Shown one piece after another: positions 35,035 to 47,100 of a stretch of DNA of 64,000 bases (positions are counted from its first letter, which is position 1; the number at the start of each line of letters is the position of its first letter). The notes beneath the pieces were generated by a model. It ran no database searches and was not told the origin of the DNA. It was given only the letters and a program-made list of their open reading frames with translations. The translations under genes and the position numbers were made by a program. The DNA is from Buxus sempervirens (Eukaryota > Streptophyta > Magnoliopsida > Buxales > Buxaceae). The stretch spans positions 43,393,949 through 43,457,948 of the forward strand of contig OX387182.1 in the NCBI GenBank assembly GCA_947561395.2, written 5' to 3'.

Positions 35035-38000
35035 ATCTGGATCGTGAATTTCGAGGACGAAATTCTTTTGTAGGAGGGTAGAATGTAAGATCCTGGATTT
35101 TTTAGGAATTTTAATTAAGATTAAATGGAGATTAAAGGATTTAATGAGGGTAATTAAATAAAAATTTAAAAGACTTAATTAGGTTGGGTTGGTTCGATTG
35201 GATCGGTTCATTTAAAAGTATTATATAAATTGAAGGGGTTTATTTAAGTTGGTGGTTTAAAGGGTTTGATTTGTTTAGGGGTTCAATGGGGGTTTGGTTT
35301 AGTTAATTGAATTGGTTCAATGGTTTAAAAAAAAAAGAAAACCTAAGCAATGGACGATTTGTGCATTTGGGGGTTTTTATTTTTGTGCTTAGGTCGTCAA
35401 GGGTTTGAGGAGAAGAACAAAAACGCAGACAGGAGAAGGGATCGTGGAGAAGAAGAAGAAGAAGAAAAGAAGGGGAAAGGAGAAGAAGAAGAAGAAGAAG
35501 AAAAGAAGAATAGGGAAAGGGGGCGTCTTGCTGTTGGGAGTTAACAACAAAAAGGAGAAAAACGAGTTGAGGGGGAGAAAAGAGAAGAAGAGAAAGAAGA
35601 GGAGAAGAAGAGGAGGAAGAGAAGAAAAGAAAGAGGGAAGAAGAGAAGAGGGCTGGGCGTTTGGAGTGTGGCGATTGGAGTGTGGATTTTCACACAACAG
35701 GTAAGTAGCAGTTTTCTCGCTCGATCTACTCTTGTTTTGGTTTTTCTTTTATTTCTGATTCTGTCTGTCGATTGATTACTGTTGGGTTTTAATCGATTAA
35801 TCAATTCCTGTTGAACGACTCCTATTGATTACTGTTTTGATTTCTGTTTGTTATTTCTCTATTGCGAACGAACAATTCTCCCGTCGGAGGTTACCAATCA
35901 AGGTTTATTTTAGTTGATAATAGTATCTAATCAGATTTTACCAGAACGCAACCTGATAGCATGCTTTAAATCTTTTTTTTAGGATTTACAATTTTCTTAA
36001 GGCTAGTGTTCACTTTAGGTTCTGTTAGAAACATCCAAGTTAGGTTCTAATTTGGGGTTCCGTTGGAGACAGATGATTAGGATTTGGGGTTCTGTTGGAG
36101 ACAGATGATTAGGTTCTAATTTAGGGTTCTGTTGGAGACAGATGATTAGGTTCTGTTGGAGATAGCTAATTAGATTCTGATTTGGGTCCTGTTCTGTTCA
36201 CTCACTGTGTTGGTGATTTCTCCATCTAGTGTAGCTAAGGACATGATGGGATAGACTGTATAATAGTTAGTGTGTACAGTAACTTGGGTCCCATGAGCAG
36301 GCAAATCCTTGGTATCTTGTGGGAGGAATTGGAAGAGGTGCAACAGTGAATTCCGTGGTGTTTCGATCAATGTCTATTAGTTTCTAATTTGAACTTATAT
36401 ATGTATCTCTTTGAGGAGCTTTTGATCATATAAATAGAAATGGTTTAGTGGACATTCCTCTGTATGGTGATAGTTTTATATGGTTTTAACAACTGTGACA
36501 ATTTGAAAGCATTGTAACTGGATTATTCTCGATATATTCTTCTTGCAGGATGTGTTATCTAAGGTGTAAATCAGTGCTCTTTGGTGGATACTATTTGGTT
36601 GTATCCTGGTCTTGTTGAACGGTCACAATGAGTGCAAGAGGACATCCCTATTTATGTTAGAAAAGTATAACTGGATGATTGTTATATTGTGTTTAAGCTA
36701 TGGAAATTGTAGTCATGTTTTCACTTGGTGGGTATCTTGAGTTCTCTGTTTTGCAATCAATTTAATGCCATTAGAGAGGACATTTAAATAAGCTCTTGTT
36801 GGAGAGAAGTTTGTGCATATTGAGACGTCGGAATTTCCAGTTGCACAACCTAATGGGAAATTATTGGTTTTGTTGAGGAAAAACTGAGTTGGTGCATAGC
36901 AACAATTGGAAGGTTGTTCTAGCAGCCCTTTGTTAGGCTGTCTTAAGCCTCTGTAATGATTTTGGTGGCTTGCGAAGGCTAGGAATATTCGTATAAAAAT
37001 TTATATTAGCATTCTAAAATTTAGTTTAGGGTATTTGTAGTTGAATGGAATTGGTTTGGGACCAATCGGAACTCATGGTATTGTAAGAAAAATCCGGAAA
37101 AATGGATGATTTCCGTCTATTAGAATTCGCGGCTGTTTTAAACCACCTGTAGTAAAATGGCCGTAAGTTCCTGTAGGAAACTCTGAATGGCGTACTGTTT
37201 GTTGCGTTAGGAACTAGACTCATAGGGCTTTTCGATGATGTATAGCACGCATACAAATTCCTTATAGATTAAATCAGGTGAAATATTCAATTAACTAATT
37301 AAACTCAGTTCTGCTGAGTAAACAGCAACTGCAAACCAACCGTGGATAATTTGTATCAGTATTATCCGAATATGAAATTGATCTATTTCTAAATTGTGTT
37401 CGAAGGTGGTTTATAAAAGGAATTGAGATTGTAACTGGAAATTGAAGCTGCGGTTTCTTGTTCATTGAGAAAGGCAATGAGCCTATGGCATCCCGAAAGG
37501 CAGAATGGCCTAGGGATTTAAGGGCAAGTGAACAGCAAGGTTCACTTGGATTGAGTTTTACTTGAGCAGTTGATTCTTACAGGTTTTGTTAGTCAAATAT
37601 TTGCATGTTTAATTATTATACGAGTCTAGGCCGCATAGAGAGTCGTGGATCCACAGTCCGTCTAGCTTGTGTGTTAGTGATGGCTTGTCGAGTTAACACC
37701 CAGGGCCATATGCGCTACCACCGTGTGGGATCGGTGAGGCTCTCTTGTGGGATGGAGGGCTGCGGCAACCCGTCCGCCGTGTGGGATCGGCGGGGTTTGT
37801 GTACGAGTGAGTATGCGTGTGTAAAGAGTGAGTATGCGTGTGTATGTGTGTGTGGGTGCATGTGTGGGTTGTTTCCTTGCCAGCCCATGCGTGGGTGCTC
37901 CACTCCGGGCGAGGACCCTGATCAGGCTCGAACCGTGAGTCATGAGGTGGCAAACCGGCTGAGGGGTGGTTGTCTCGATTTATAGAATCACTAATCCATG

Positions 38001-38396
38001 AGTTTTGTATATATACTTTATGCTGACATTGTAGTTTGGTTTACTCTGTTTTTATCTGTTCATTACTAGTATTGTGTAAATGATAATGAACTGCTTATTC
38101 GCATGATTGGATAGAGATTTATCGTATGATATGTTAGCATGTTATTTCATTAGCTTAAAGTTGCATAAATAGTTTTTATATCATGCATGTGCTACTTAGT
38201 GGGACATTAGTCTCACCCGCGTTTTGGATTTATCGGTTTTGTTTTAGATTCTGCTGGTGAGCCGCATACTGGGGCAGAGTATCAAGGGGGATCTGGAGTA
38301 TCTGCAGAAGGATCACTACCTCGGCTAGATCTATAGAAGGAAAAATATTTATTTGTGGATAGTTGTAAAATTGTTTTGAATATTGTATGTTGTAAT

Positions 38397-38447
<51 letters not shown>

Positions 38448-38835
38448 TGTGTGTGTGTGAAGCTTAGTAAATCTTATTCATAGATCTGTACAGTTGGATG
38501 AGTTAGTTCTTTTGAATGAATATATAAACTGTGTTTATCAGGTGATTGTTTGTGGTTTGAGGGCTTAGCCCATACTCGTATGTACAGGCGTTATATAGCC
38601 GTTTTTCCGAAAATTCTAAGATTATATTAACTTAGGTTTACATTTGTCTTGATTTGAGAGTTGTGTTAATATAATGTATTTTTGAATTTAGTTTAGTGAT
38701 GTAGTTGTTTTTGGTGTGGTCGAATGTGGTTCTTTCATGTTCTCTTTCATTCTGATATATCGATCTTGGTTGAAAAAGATAACCCTTGGAGATGAATTAC
38801 GGTTATGCTACGTAATTCGGATCCAGGGCGTTACA
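35035..38835 (+). mobile_element. Gypsy internal tail, polypurine tract and 3.75-kb LTR
   Basis: A fossil. About 50 bp of element interior remain: the ATTTCGAGGACGAAATTC word characteristic of the end of many plant gypsy (chromovirus) polyproteins, then the purine-rich GTAGGAGGGTAGAA immediately before the LTR start TGTAAGATCCTGGA at 35084. The LTR runs to GATCCAGGGCGTTACA at 38835 and is thus a 3' LTR; the rest of the element is absent. Carries the purine tract (35405-35660), GTAAGTAGCA (35701-35710), several tandem copies of TTCTGTTGGAGACAGATGAT (36055-36170), a 45-bp GA/GT microsatellite (38400-38458) and the GCGTTATATAGCCG block near 38588. Very similar to the LTR at 16037, except that the last 220 bp or so differ. 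No matching duplication was found at the two edges. Confidence 0.75.
38400..38458. repeat. GA then GT microsatellite
   Basis: About 23 GA units followed by several GT units, inside the gypsy LTR that ends at 38835. Related LTRs have much shorter runs at the same place, so this tract expanded after divergence. Shorter simple repeats elsewhere: AT at 55080-55115, a mixed CATA/TATG tract at 62250-62346, and CA/TA at 63858-63885. Confidence 0.9.
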
Positions 38836-39940
38836 AAGATTAAGCACTTCATAAGTTCTTTCATAATGATTAAGAATAGTGATTATTGTACTTGCAACAT
38901 CATTTTTTGTTTTCCATTGCTCTTTCATCTCTCATGTTATTGCTTGGAATTATGTATGTGTAAATTTCATTTCTCTTTTCCTCCTTTCCTTTTTTTCTTT
39001 TTTGCTTTTATTTTTGGGGAACATTATAATGTTTGATGCTTGTTAAATAGCATCATCTGTAGTAATGCTAGATGATGGGAAGCTTAAGAAGTGCATTAAT
39101 AATTTCATTAAAAGATTCATCTAGGTATTATTTACGTAATGCTAAATTGGAAAATAAAGTTAGAAGAGATAACCTGTAAAAATAATAAAATAGAATTCAA
39201 TTCAATTAATTAAAATGAATTATTAAGGAGTTGTACAAAACAAATAAACTAATAAATTAATATATACATATATGTGTGCGTTTGTATGCATGCGTGCATG
39301 TGCCTTCGTGTGTGTGCATTCCAATAGATCTAGTAGCTTAAAAAGGATTAGATGGATCTTAATGCCTAGAAACCACAAGCTAAGGATTTATAAAAAAATG
39401 CATAGGAAGATGATTACAAAAATAGGTTTAAAGCATAATTAACAAATCAAAAGGCTTTTAAGTGTAATTACAATAGGTTATAATGCTACCTGGTTGCTTC
39501 CAACCTAATGTTGCTGGTAAAGATCATTGCCTTGTAGACATTGTCATGTCTACAATGTCATACTTCTTGAAGATTACAATTTTCCCATAGATTCCTTCTA
39601 ACCAAACACACTTCGAAAGAATCCCAACCAGAAAAGAAATGCAAACAGTGATACAACAGGTAAACATAAAAGAGACATAATACTGGCACATTTCCTAACA
39701 TTAAGAAGCTTACATTGGTTGGCACGCAAAAGAAAGGTTTTCATAGATGGAGAATAATAAATTAGTGTCATAGGAAGAGTTAAGAAGCATAAGTAATTTC
39801 ACTTTGGAAATAGTAAAATCTGAAAATTATTAAAGTGGGAAACACCCTATATATGCTATGAGATTCTCAATAAAATTACTGTACCTATTATGGTACAGTA
39901 AAAATGATATGACATGGTTTTTGAAAGATTAGGAATGTTT
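38836..39940. other. Unassigned AT-rich sequence
   Basis: No gene recognised. A mixed TA/TG simple repeat lies at 39260-39320. A perfect hairpin with 10-bp arms (TTACTGTACC, loop TATTAT) spans 39876-39901. Part of this stretch may be 3' sequence of the RTE fragment that follows. Confidence 0.4.
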
Positions 39941-40230
39941 GAACATAATTTTTTATCTCAAAAACACATTCTAGGTCTTAAATGAATTTCCAATCCATTT
40001 TTAACTGTCTCCTTTGTTGTCTACCATCTAGAAAACTCCTAGGAACTCTGAAATATGTTCATTCTTATATTTCCTAGACTTCCTGTTCATCCACCTCAAC
40101 ATCATCGCCTTAGCAACACTAATCAGGAAATATGAGTCTTATTTTTTGCCCAAAATTCTGCACTATACATCATAACAAACCAAATAACTATCCTACAAAT
40201 TCCCCTTCTAGCTTGAGTGGAACACTTAGA
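39940..40230 (-). mobile_element. RTE-type LINE fragment, minus strand
   Basis: On the minus strand a decayed RTE reverse-transcriptase tail is readable: SVAKAMMLRWMNRKSRKYKN and EHISEFLGV around 40040-40130, matching the family's VAEMRMLRWMCGKTRKDKIRNEHI-type block (quoted as its core MRMLRWMCGKTRKD), preceded by pieces of the YGAEFW region near 40160-40230. Stops are present. The 3' end is unclear. It lies beyond the third exon of the rsmG fragment, probably in what was its next intron. Confidence 0.6.
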
Positions 40231-40582
40231 TGACCATGACAAGTCATTTGAAAATTAGAAAATGGATGGAGCAAAGAAAATCCCAACATAACAGGCATGT
40301 CCTACTCTTGCTTCGTCGAGGAGATTCTTAATATTCTTATAAAATCATAATATGAATGATGTGACATGAAACTGCTAGCTAGAATTCTTACTTTAACATA
40401 GAAACTTTCATTGTTTTGCCCATCTTAATACACACAGGGTATCAAAATTTCTTAACAAAATTTGTATAATTTTCAGTCTAGTATCATCCACAACTAATAC
40501 ATTAATGTGTTCATCAAATCGAACACAATTACTCAAAAGCCAAAAGAGGCTACACCGACTCTGATTAGATACAATAACAAAC

Positions 40583-41120
40583 CTCTGCTCTTGCACGTAA
40601 AACTTGCACATTTTTCAAACCGGTTAGCCCAATAGCATGCTCCATAAAGAGGCAGCATTTTTTCAGGGACTCGAAAAGGGTAACTTTCCAAGAAAACCAG
40701 AAAGAACAAAGTTCAAGGAACCAAAGCAAATTGATAAAGAATAACTTAGAAATACGGACAGTTACTGGGACAAGCAATTGCTAAGACTAATCCAGGAAGG
40801 CCGCACCACTGCCAACATCCACGAGGTCGAGATTGTGGCATGAAGAGTCACAACGAGCCATATAGGAGTCCTGGATTGGAGGAATGATTGCAAGGGAATC
40901 CTTAGCGTGTCGCCTCATAACCTCGCCAGCCTACGTAATAGCAGTAAGGTTCATTCGCTGGAGAATCATGGAGAAAAACTTAGTGTTTAACTGAAGAAGA
41001 GAGAGGGAGGGAGGGAGAGAGAGGGGGTAGAGGCAGAGAGAGTTTTACCTGGTTCCACTTAAGAAGAACGTCGACGTAGAGAGAAATCTGTTCTTTCTGG
41101 ATGGAAGTTAAGGGTTTCAT
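40583..41120 (-). pseudogene. rsmG-like: Fragment of RsmG/GidB-type 16S rRNA methyltransferase gene, introns retained
   Basis: In bacteria RsmG makes m7G527 in 16S rRNA; plants have a nuclear gene for a likely plastid counterpart. Three exon-like pieces are seen on the minus strand. About 41120-41049 reads IQKEQISLYVDVLLKWNQ and ends at a GT. After a 91-bp GA-rich intron, 40957-40766 carries the S-adenosylmethionine-binding NLDLVDVGSG after SLAIIPPIQDSYMARC. About 40690-40583 reads WKVTLFESLKKC and HAIGLTGLKNVQVLRARAE and ends at a GT. Intron retention shows a DNA-level copy, not a processed pseudogene. Disabling changes: in-frame TAG at 40931-40933, a one-base loss near 40800 between VGSGA and the following LPGLVLAIACP, and a doubtful acceptor before WKVT. 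Later exons are missing, and a LINE is inserted in the first visible exon. Confidence 0.75.
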
Positions 41121-41122
41121 AT

Positions 41123-44100
41123 TGAGGACAATTTTCATTAGGGTGACTGTGATTGAGCAGATTTCGGAAGCTGAGAATGCTAACCACTTTCAGTTTTCCT
41201 CAATTGTAGTTTGGGCACAACTAAAGGACATGCCGAGAGTGTTTAAAGATGAAGCCGTTGTTCGTCGTCTAGCTTCATTATATGGAGCCGTGTTGGATAT
41301 TGAATTATCGGAGCTAGATGATTCATCTCAGGTCGGAGTGAAATGGTTGCTGCCATTGTCTGAACCTTTGCCGGCGGGTACATACATTGCAGATCTAAAT
41401 AACAAAAAATCATGGGTAATTTTTTCCTACGAAGGCATTCCCGATTTCTGCTTCTTTTGTGGATTATTAGGTCATACTTTAAATACTTGTTCTAAAATAA
41501 CTGCTGGTCAAGCTTTGTGCATGCTATCTTCGGATGCTTTACCTTTTTATTCACAAACTAACAGGTGTTGTTGTAGAAGAAGGAAAAACTCTGTTTTGCA
41601 GAAAGCTCGCAAAGGGAAGAAGATCGAGTTGGACTCGGTTACAAACAACTCGGATGCATCCAACCCGGCTGATACTAACCTGGTTACGTTGGTGGGCCAA
41701 GTCCCAAGTAAGGATAAATGAGAATATTCTCTCACCAGCGGGGATGAATTCGGATGGGCTATCCAAAGGCCCACCCCATCATCTAATTGCAGAAAATATC
41801 TTATTATCTAACTATAATGGGCCTGCAACTAAGACTGACCCAAGCCCTGGTGCCTCATCATGGTCCAATCTGTCTATAACCAAGGTGCAAAGCCCATCCA
41901 CTGAATCTGTCTCGAGTCCAAATTCAAGAAGCCCAAGACTGCTCATCTCCTTCGGAACCTTCTCTTGTGACTCCACATTTAAGCTTAACGGCTCTCCACC
42001 GATCTCTCCCGGCATTCCAAGCTGGTAATGAATCTTCGGGGGAGAAGAAACACTTTGCACCATAATGTGAATTCCCAAGGGCCAAGTTCTGATAACCCCG
42101 AACTTAGAGAACGTCCTTCACCATCAAAAAAGAGGAGGTTACCGCAGTCTTTCCTTCCACAGCCCCCTAACTCTGTTGACCTCTCTAGAGGTCTGCAACT
42201 ATGAAATTGATGTTTTGGAACTGTCGCGGGCTGGGTCGACCAGCGACACAGCTACATTTAAAAGATCAAATTTCGTCTGACCTGCATTAGTTATGCTCTC
42301 TGAAACTTTTGCTCAAGAGAGAGTTGCGACCCGAGTAGCTCGAAAAAACGGGTTCTCTTCATTCTATGTTCAACCTCCAGAAGGACGGAAGAATGGATTT
42401 TTGTTAATGTGGAGTCCTTCCATCTCAATCACTATCTTATTCTCTTCTAATTGGATTGTTGAAATGTTATTCTCTTACCGGGACAAATCCTTTATTATTT
42501 TGTTTATACATACTGACTCTAAACTTGAAGTACAGGAACAACGGTGGGATATGATCCACTCTCTGAGTCGAAGCTATGATATCCCCTGGATAATTATTGG
42601 AGATTTCAATGCGATGTTACAGCCAGCAGATAAAAGAGGAGGTTTACCACTCAATCGAAGGCAAGCTGAGAGGTTTGCATCTTTCATAGAGAGTTGCGGA
42701 TTGTGTGAACTTCCAGCCAAAGGTCCACAATTCACATGGACGAACGGTCAACAAGGTCTTCAAAGAATTTCAGAAAAAATTGACAGGGGGTTTGTTCATG
42801 TTAATTTCTTTGATTTATTCCCTTCTCCTATACTCTATTCTCAGATTATAAATGGCTCTGATCATTGTCCCATGTTGTTAGAGTTGTTCAAAGAGCCACG
42901 CTGTAAAGCTCGGCCTTTCAGATTCGAAGCCTTATGGATTCAAGAAGAATCTTGTGCCTCTATCATTGCCGACTCATGGAATAAGCAAGTTCATCACCTA
43001 CCGATTTGGCGAAAATTGAATTTGTTAGCTGCAGACCTCAAAGATTGGAATAAAACCTCGGTGGGCAACATTCATTCTAAGTTACAACAGATCAAATCCC
43101 AATTGCTTAAAGCTCAGGAGGAGGCTTCTTTATTAATGGATGATCAAGCAGCAATGCAGGAAAAGCTGTTACAACGGCAATACAACAAACTACTACACCA
43201 GCAAGAGTTATTCTGGTACCAAAAATCGCGCATTAGCTGGTTAAAGTGGGGAGACCTGAACACTAGCTTCTTCCATAAGTCGACTGTTATTCGAAGACAG
43301 AGAAATTTTATCTATTCTTTAAAAACTTCGAATAATACAGAAATCACTGATTGCAAAGAATTGGAATCCCATGTCATTAATTTTTTTTGAATCTAATTTC
43401 AGGGATCAGCAGCGATGGACCTCCTTCGAGCTTCAAATCTCATTCCTTGTCAAGTAACTGAGGTACAGAAATCCATCCTATGCCAGGTACCTTCTTCAAC
43501 TGATATCTGGAATATTGTTTAAAAAAAAATGCCCCCATTTAAGGCCCAAGAACCAGATGGGTTTCCTGCGGCTTTTTATCAGAACTATTGGGAGATTGTT
43601 GGTATGGATGTAACCAAGGCAATTCAAGACTTTTTTGCATCGGGTGTTATGCCAGAAAACTTCAACCATACTTTTATAGCTTTGATACCCAAAGTTGGAT
43701 ACCCTCCAATTTTAAGTCAATTTAGGCCTATAAGTTTGTGCAATGTAATGTACAAAATCATTTCTAAAATTTTAGTCAATAGAATCAGGCCTTTGCTTGA
43801 CAAGCTTATATCCCCCAATCAGGCAGCATTTGTGCCGGGAAGACACATTTGGGATAATATCTTGTTACACCATGAAGTGTGTCATTTCTTCCATAAGAAG
43901 AAGAAAGTTCCTAAGGCTTCAAGTAAAAAAAAGAAGAATAACAAAAAGAAGGGGTCGTATGCTTTAAAACTAGATTTTTCCAAAGCATACAATAGGCTTA
44001 GTTGGGATTTTCTTCACACTGTTCTTAGAGCACATGGCTTTAACGTATACAGCACAATTCTGACCATGACCTGTGTGCGGACAGTCTCTTACAGTATCCT

Positions 44101-47100
44101 ACTTAATGGTGTTTCTGTGGGCAATTTTAAGGCACAGCGTGGACTTAGACAGGGAGTTCCACTATCTCCTTATCTGTTCATATTGTGTCAACAAGTATTA
44201 AGTCTAGCCATTTCAAGATTAGAACTGGATGGTAGATATCATGGTATAAAATTGGCTCCAAGAACCCCTTCTTTAACTCATTTGATGTTTGCTAATGATG
44301 TGATTATATATTTGAATAATGTGGACCGGGAAGCCCATTGTATAATTTGGCTACTACACAAATACTGTGCCAAGTCTGGACAGGAGTTAAACTTTCAAAA
44401 ATGTTCTATTAAGTTCAGTAATAGTACTTCCAGGCAGCAAAGATCCCTGATTCGTCACATGTTCAATGTAAAATCTGCTAATAGCTGTGACAAATATTTG
44501 GGGATCCCTGTCCTTCATCAAAGACCGAAGGCTAAGGACTGTCAAGCATTAATTGACAAGGTCTCAGCACAACTAGCGGGGTGGAAATCTCTTCTACTAT
44601 CTCAAATGGGCAAAGTAACTCTTATACAATCAGTTCTTAATGCCCAGGCTAATAATTTTATGGCTTGCTTCTTATTACCTAATTCTGTTTTGGCCAGGTT
44701 AGATCAAATGGCAAGAAGCTTCTTTTGGAGACAAGGAGATAAGGGAAATTCTGTTGTGACGATTTGCTGGGATCAGATTACCCTTCCGTGGAGAAATGGT
44801 GGTCTCAATATTAGAAGACCTGAAATTATGAATAAAGCATTGTTGCTCAAGGCTGCCTGGAAATTGCAAACGGCACAACCTAGTTTATGGGCTAAGATCA
44901 TGAAAGGCCTGTATTTTCCAGATTCAACTTTCTTGGAAGCTCAAGCAAAAACTTCTCATTCTTTCGAATGGAGGCAACTCCAGTTGCTGAAAAATCACCT
45001 GAAGTCTGGATTTTATTGGATCCTAGCTACGGGGGAGAAGGTGGGCATTTTTAATGATAACTGGCTCATGAGTGGAACTAGACTTGAACGACCTCACAGT
45101 GTTGATGAGCAAACTCCAATTTCACAGGTAAGTCAATTAATTCTTCAATCAAGTAGAACTTGGAACATTGATTTATTATCTTCTATATGGCCAAGTACAA
45201 TTGTCTCCCAAATTATTGCAACACCCATCTCTCATTTACTCCAAGAAGATAAACAGATATGGCGTTTCACGGCATCTGGGTATTTTTCGGTTTCATCAGC
45301 ATATCGGATGTTATTAGGGGATTTAACTGCTAATGAAGACAAGGTCTGGCTACGGGTATGGCACCTCAATTCTCCACCTCGAAGCAGATTATTTTTATGG
45401 AAAAGCCTACATGGCAATGTAAAACCCCGGTTTTAACAAGTATTTATTAAAAGGATTATTTAATAAGCTTAATTAAATTTCGTGGGTTGAAATTCCAAGT
45501 ACTCAAGGAGCAAGGGTAATTTGGGGTTTTTACTAAATTAAAATACGTAAGTAGGTAAATTAAAGGTAGTGGTGATTAAAATCTTAATCTGAATTATTAT
45601 TATTCTTAAATTATTTTATTTTAGTAAGGTGTTAATGTAGGTGGTTAGGTGGAGAGGCAATCATAGGATCATGTGTGGTAGAGTTGCTTATGTAGAAAGA
45701 GGCTGTGGGTGAGCACCCAGCCGATCATGAGTTGAGTTGGACTTTGAGCGCCAACAGAAGCCTATAAATAGAGGCTCCGTTTGAAGTTGGGTATCTTTGC
45801 ACGAACGAGTTGGAGGAGATCTCTGTTTTGGAGTTTAGTGGTTGAGATCTATAGAGGTTTGGCTAATTCAATTGTGGATTTCAGATGGAGATCAGATCTG
45901 AAAATATGGTAGAGATCAGAATTAAGCGACTGGCAAATCAAAGTTCTGAGCTGCTACCGATTGTGCTCAGATGAAGTGTTGAAGTTGCTGAGTTAGAGGA
46001 TCTTCAGATCAGGTGAGTAGCACTCTTTCACTTTTGGATTTACACTGGAATTTGATTTAAATCGGAAGTTGATTGCTGATGCATATGAGTTGGTTGTTCA
46101 CGATCAGTTAAGAGAGAACGCATGATTGGTAGTTGATTTAAGGTTTAATTAAATTTGATTGAGGTTTATTTGGTTGTTAGCAGATAGAGGATGAGATTTT
46201 TGTTGAATTTAGATTAAGTTATTAAATCAATCATGTTGAATTTCATTAAACAGTTGCTTAGAAATTGTTCGTGCGTTTTAGCATTGGAGCGCCGACCAAC
46301 GCCAACTAGCATTGACCTCTTTGTAGGTTGGCGCTGGTTCTAAATTTAACGAGAGCTAAGGGGCACCTACCTTTAGAGGTTAGCACCCAATTCATTCTTA
46401 ACAGCCATATGCGGCTATTTGAGTATACCTGCAAAATTTGGTTTAAAGCTTAATAAATCCACACCATAAGTTTAGTTAGGTATTGAAGATGATATTGATG
46501 TGGTTACGGAATCAGAAATACATATCCTTAAATTTAAGAAGAATTTAATAATAGAAATGGAGGTTAGCGCCAACTCCCTAAGTGCTAATCCTATGCGACT
46601 GATACATTAGGAGTTGAAAATTCTTGTTTAAATGTTTGGGATTTATCTCTAGAGATTTAAGTCAGGGTTATTGATGATATGTGATGATTTTGGGTTGATA
46701 TAAATTGGTTGTTAAATGTTGGAAGATATAAATTGAGGAATGGAGAGTTCCATGTTGAAATTAGAAACTTCACAAGTGGGTAACTAATTCTTAGAGATAC
46801 TAATTTTGTGTTTGATGCTCAGATAATTTTTCCTAACCACTTAAAGAGATGTCATCCATGTTTGGAAATAGTTGTGAGTTAGAACTCCTAAATTACCATG
46901 TTAGAGAATAAAAGTAATATCATTGAGATTAAGAAAGTAAAGAGTCAATTTCTGCATGCACCTGTTTACAAGTAATTGAATGGTTTTCACTATTTTGATG
47001 TTTGCAAGATTGATATGTTTAACACTTTAAAATTCAGATTTTGATATCCCTGATTTGATTAAATTTTAGTTGATTTTATATTATGAGCAAATTATTAAAG

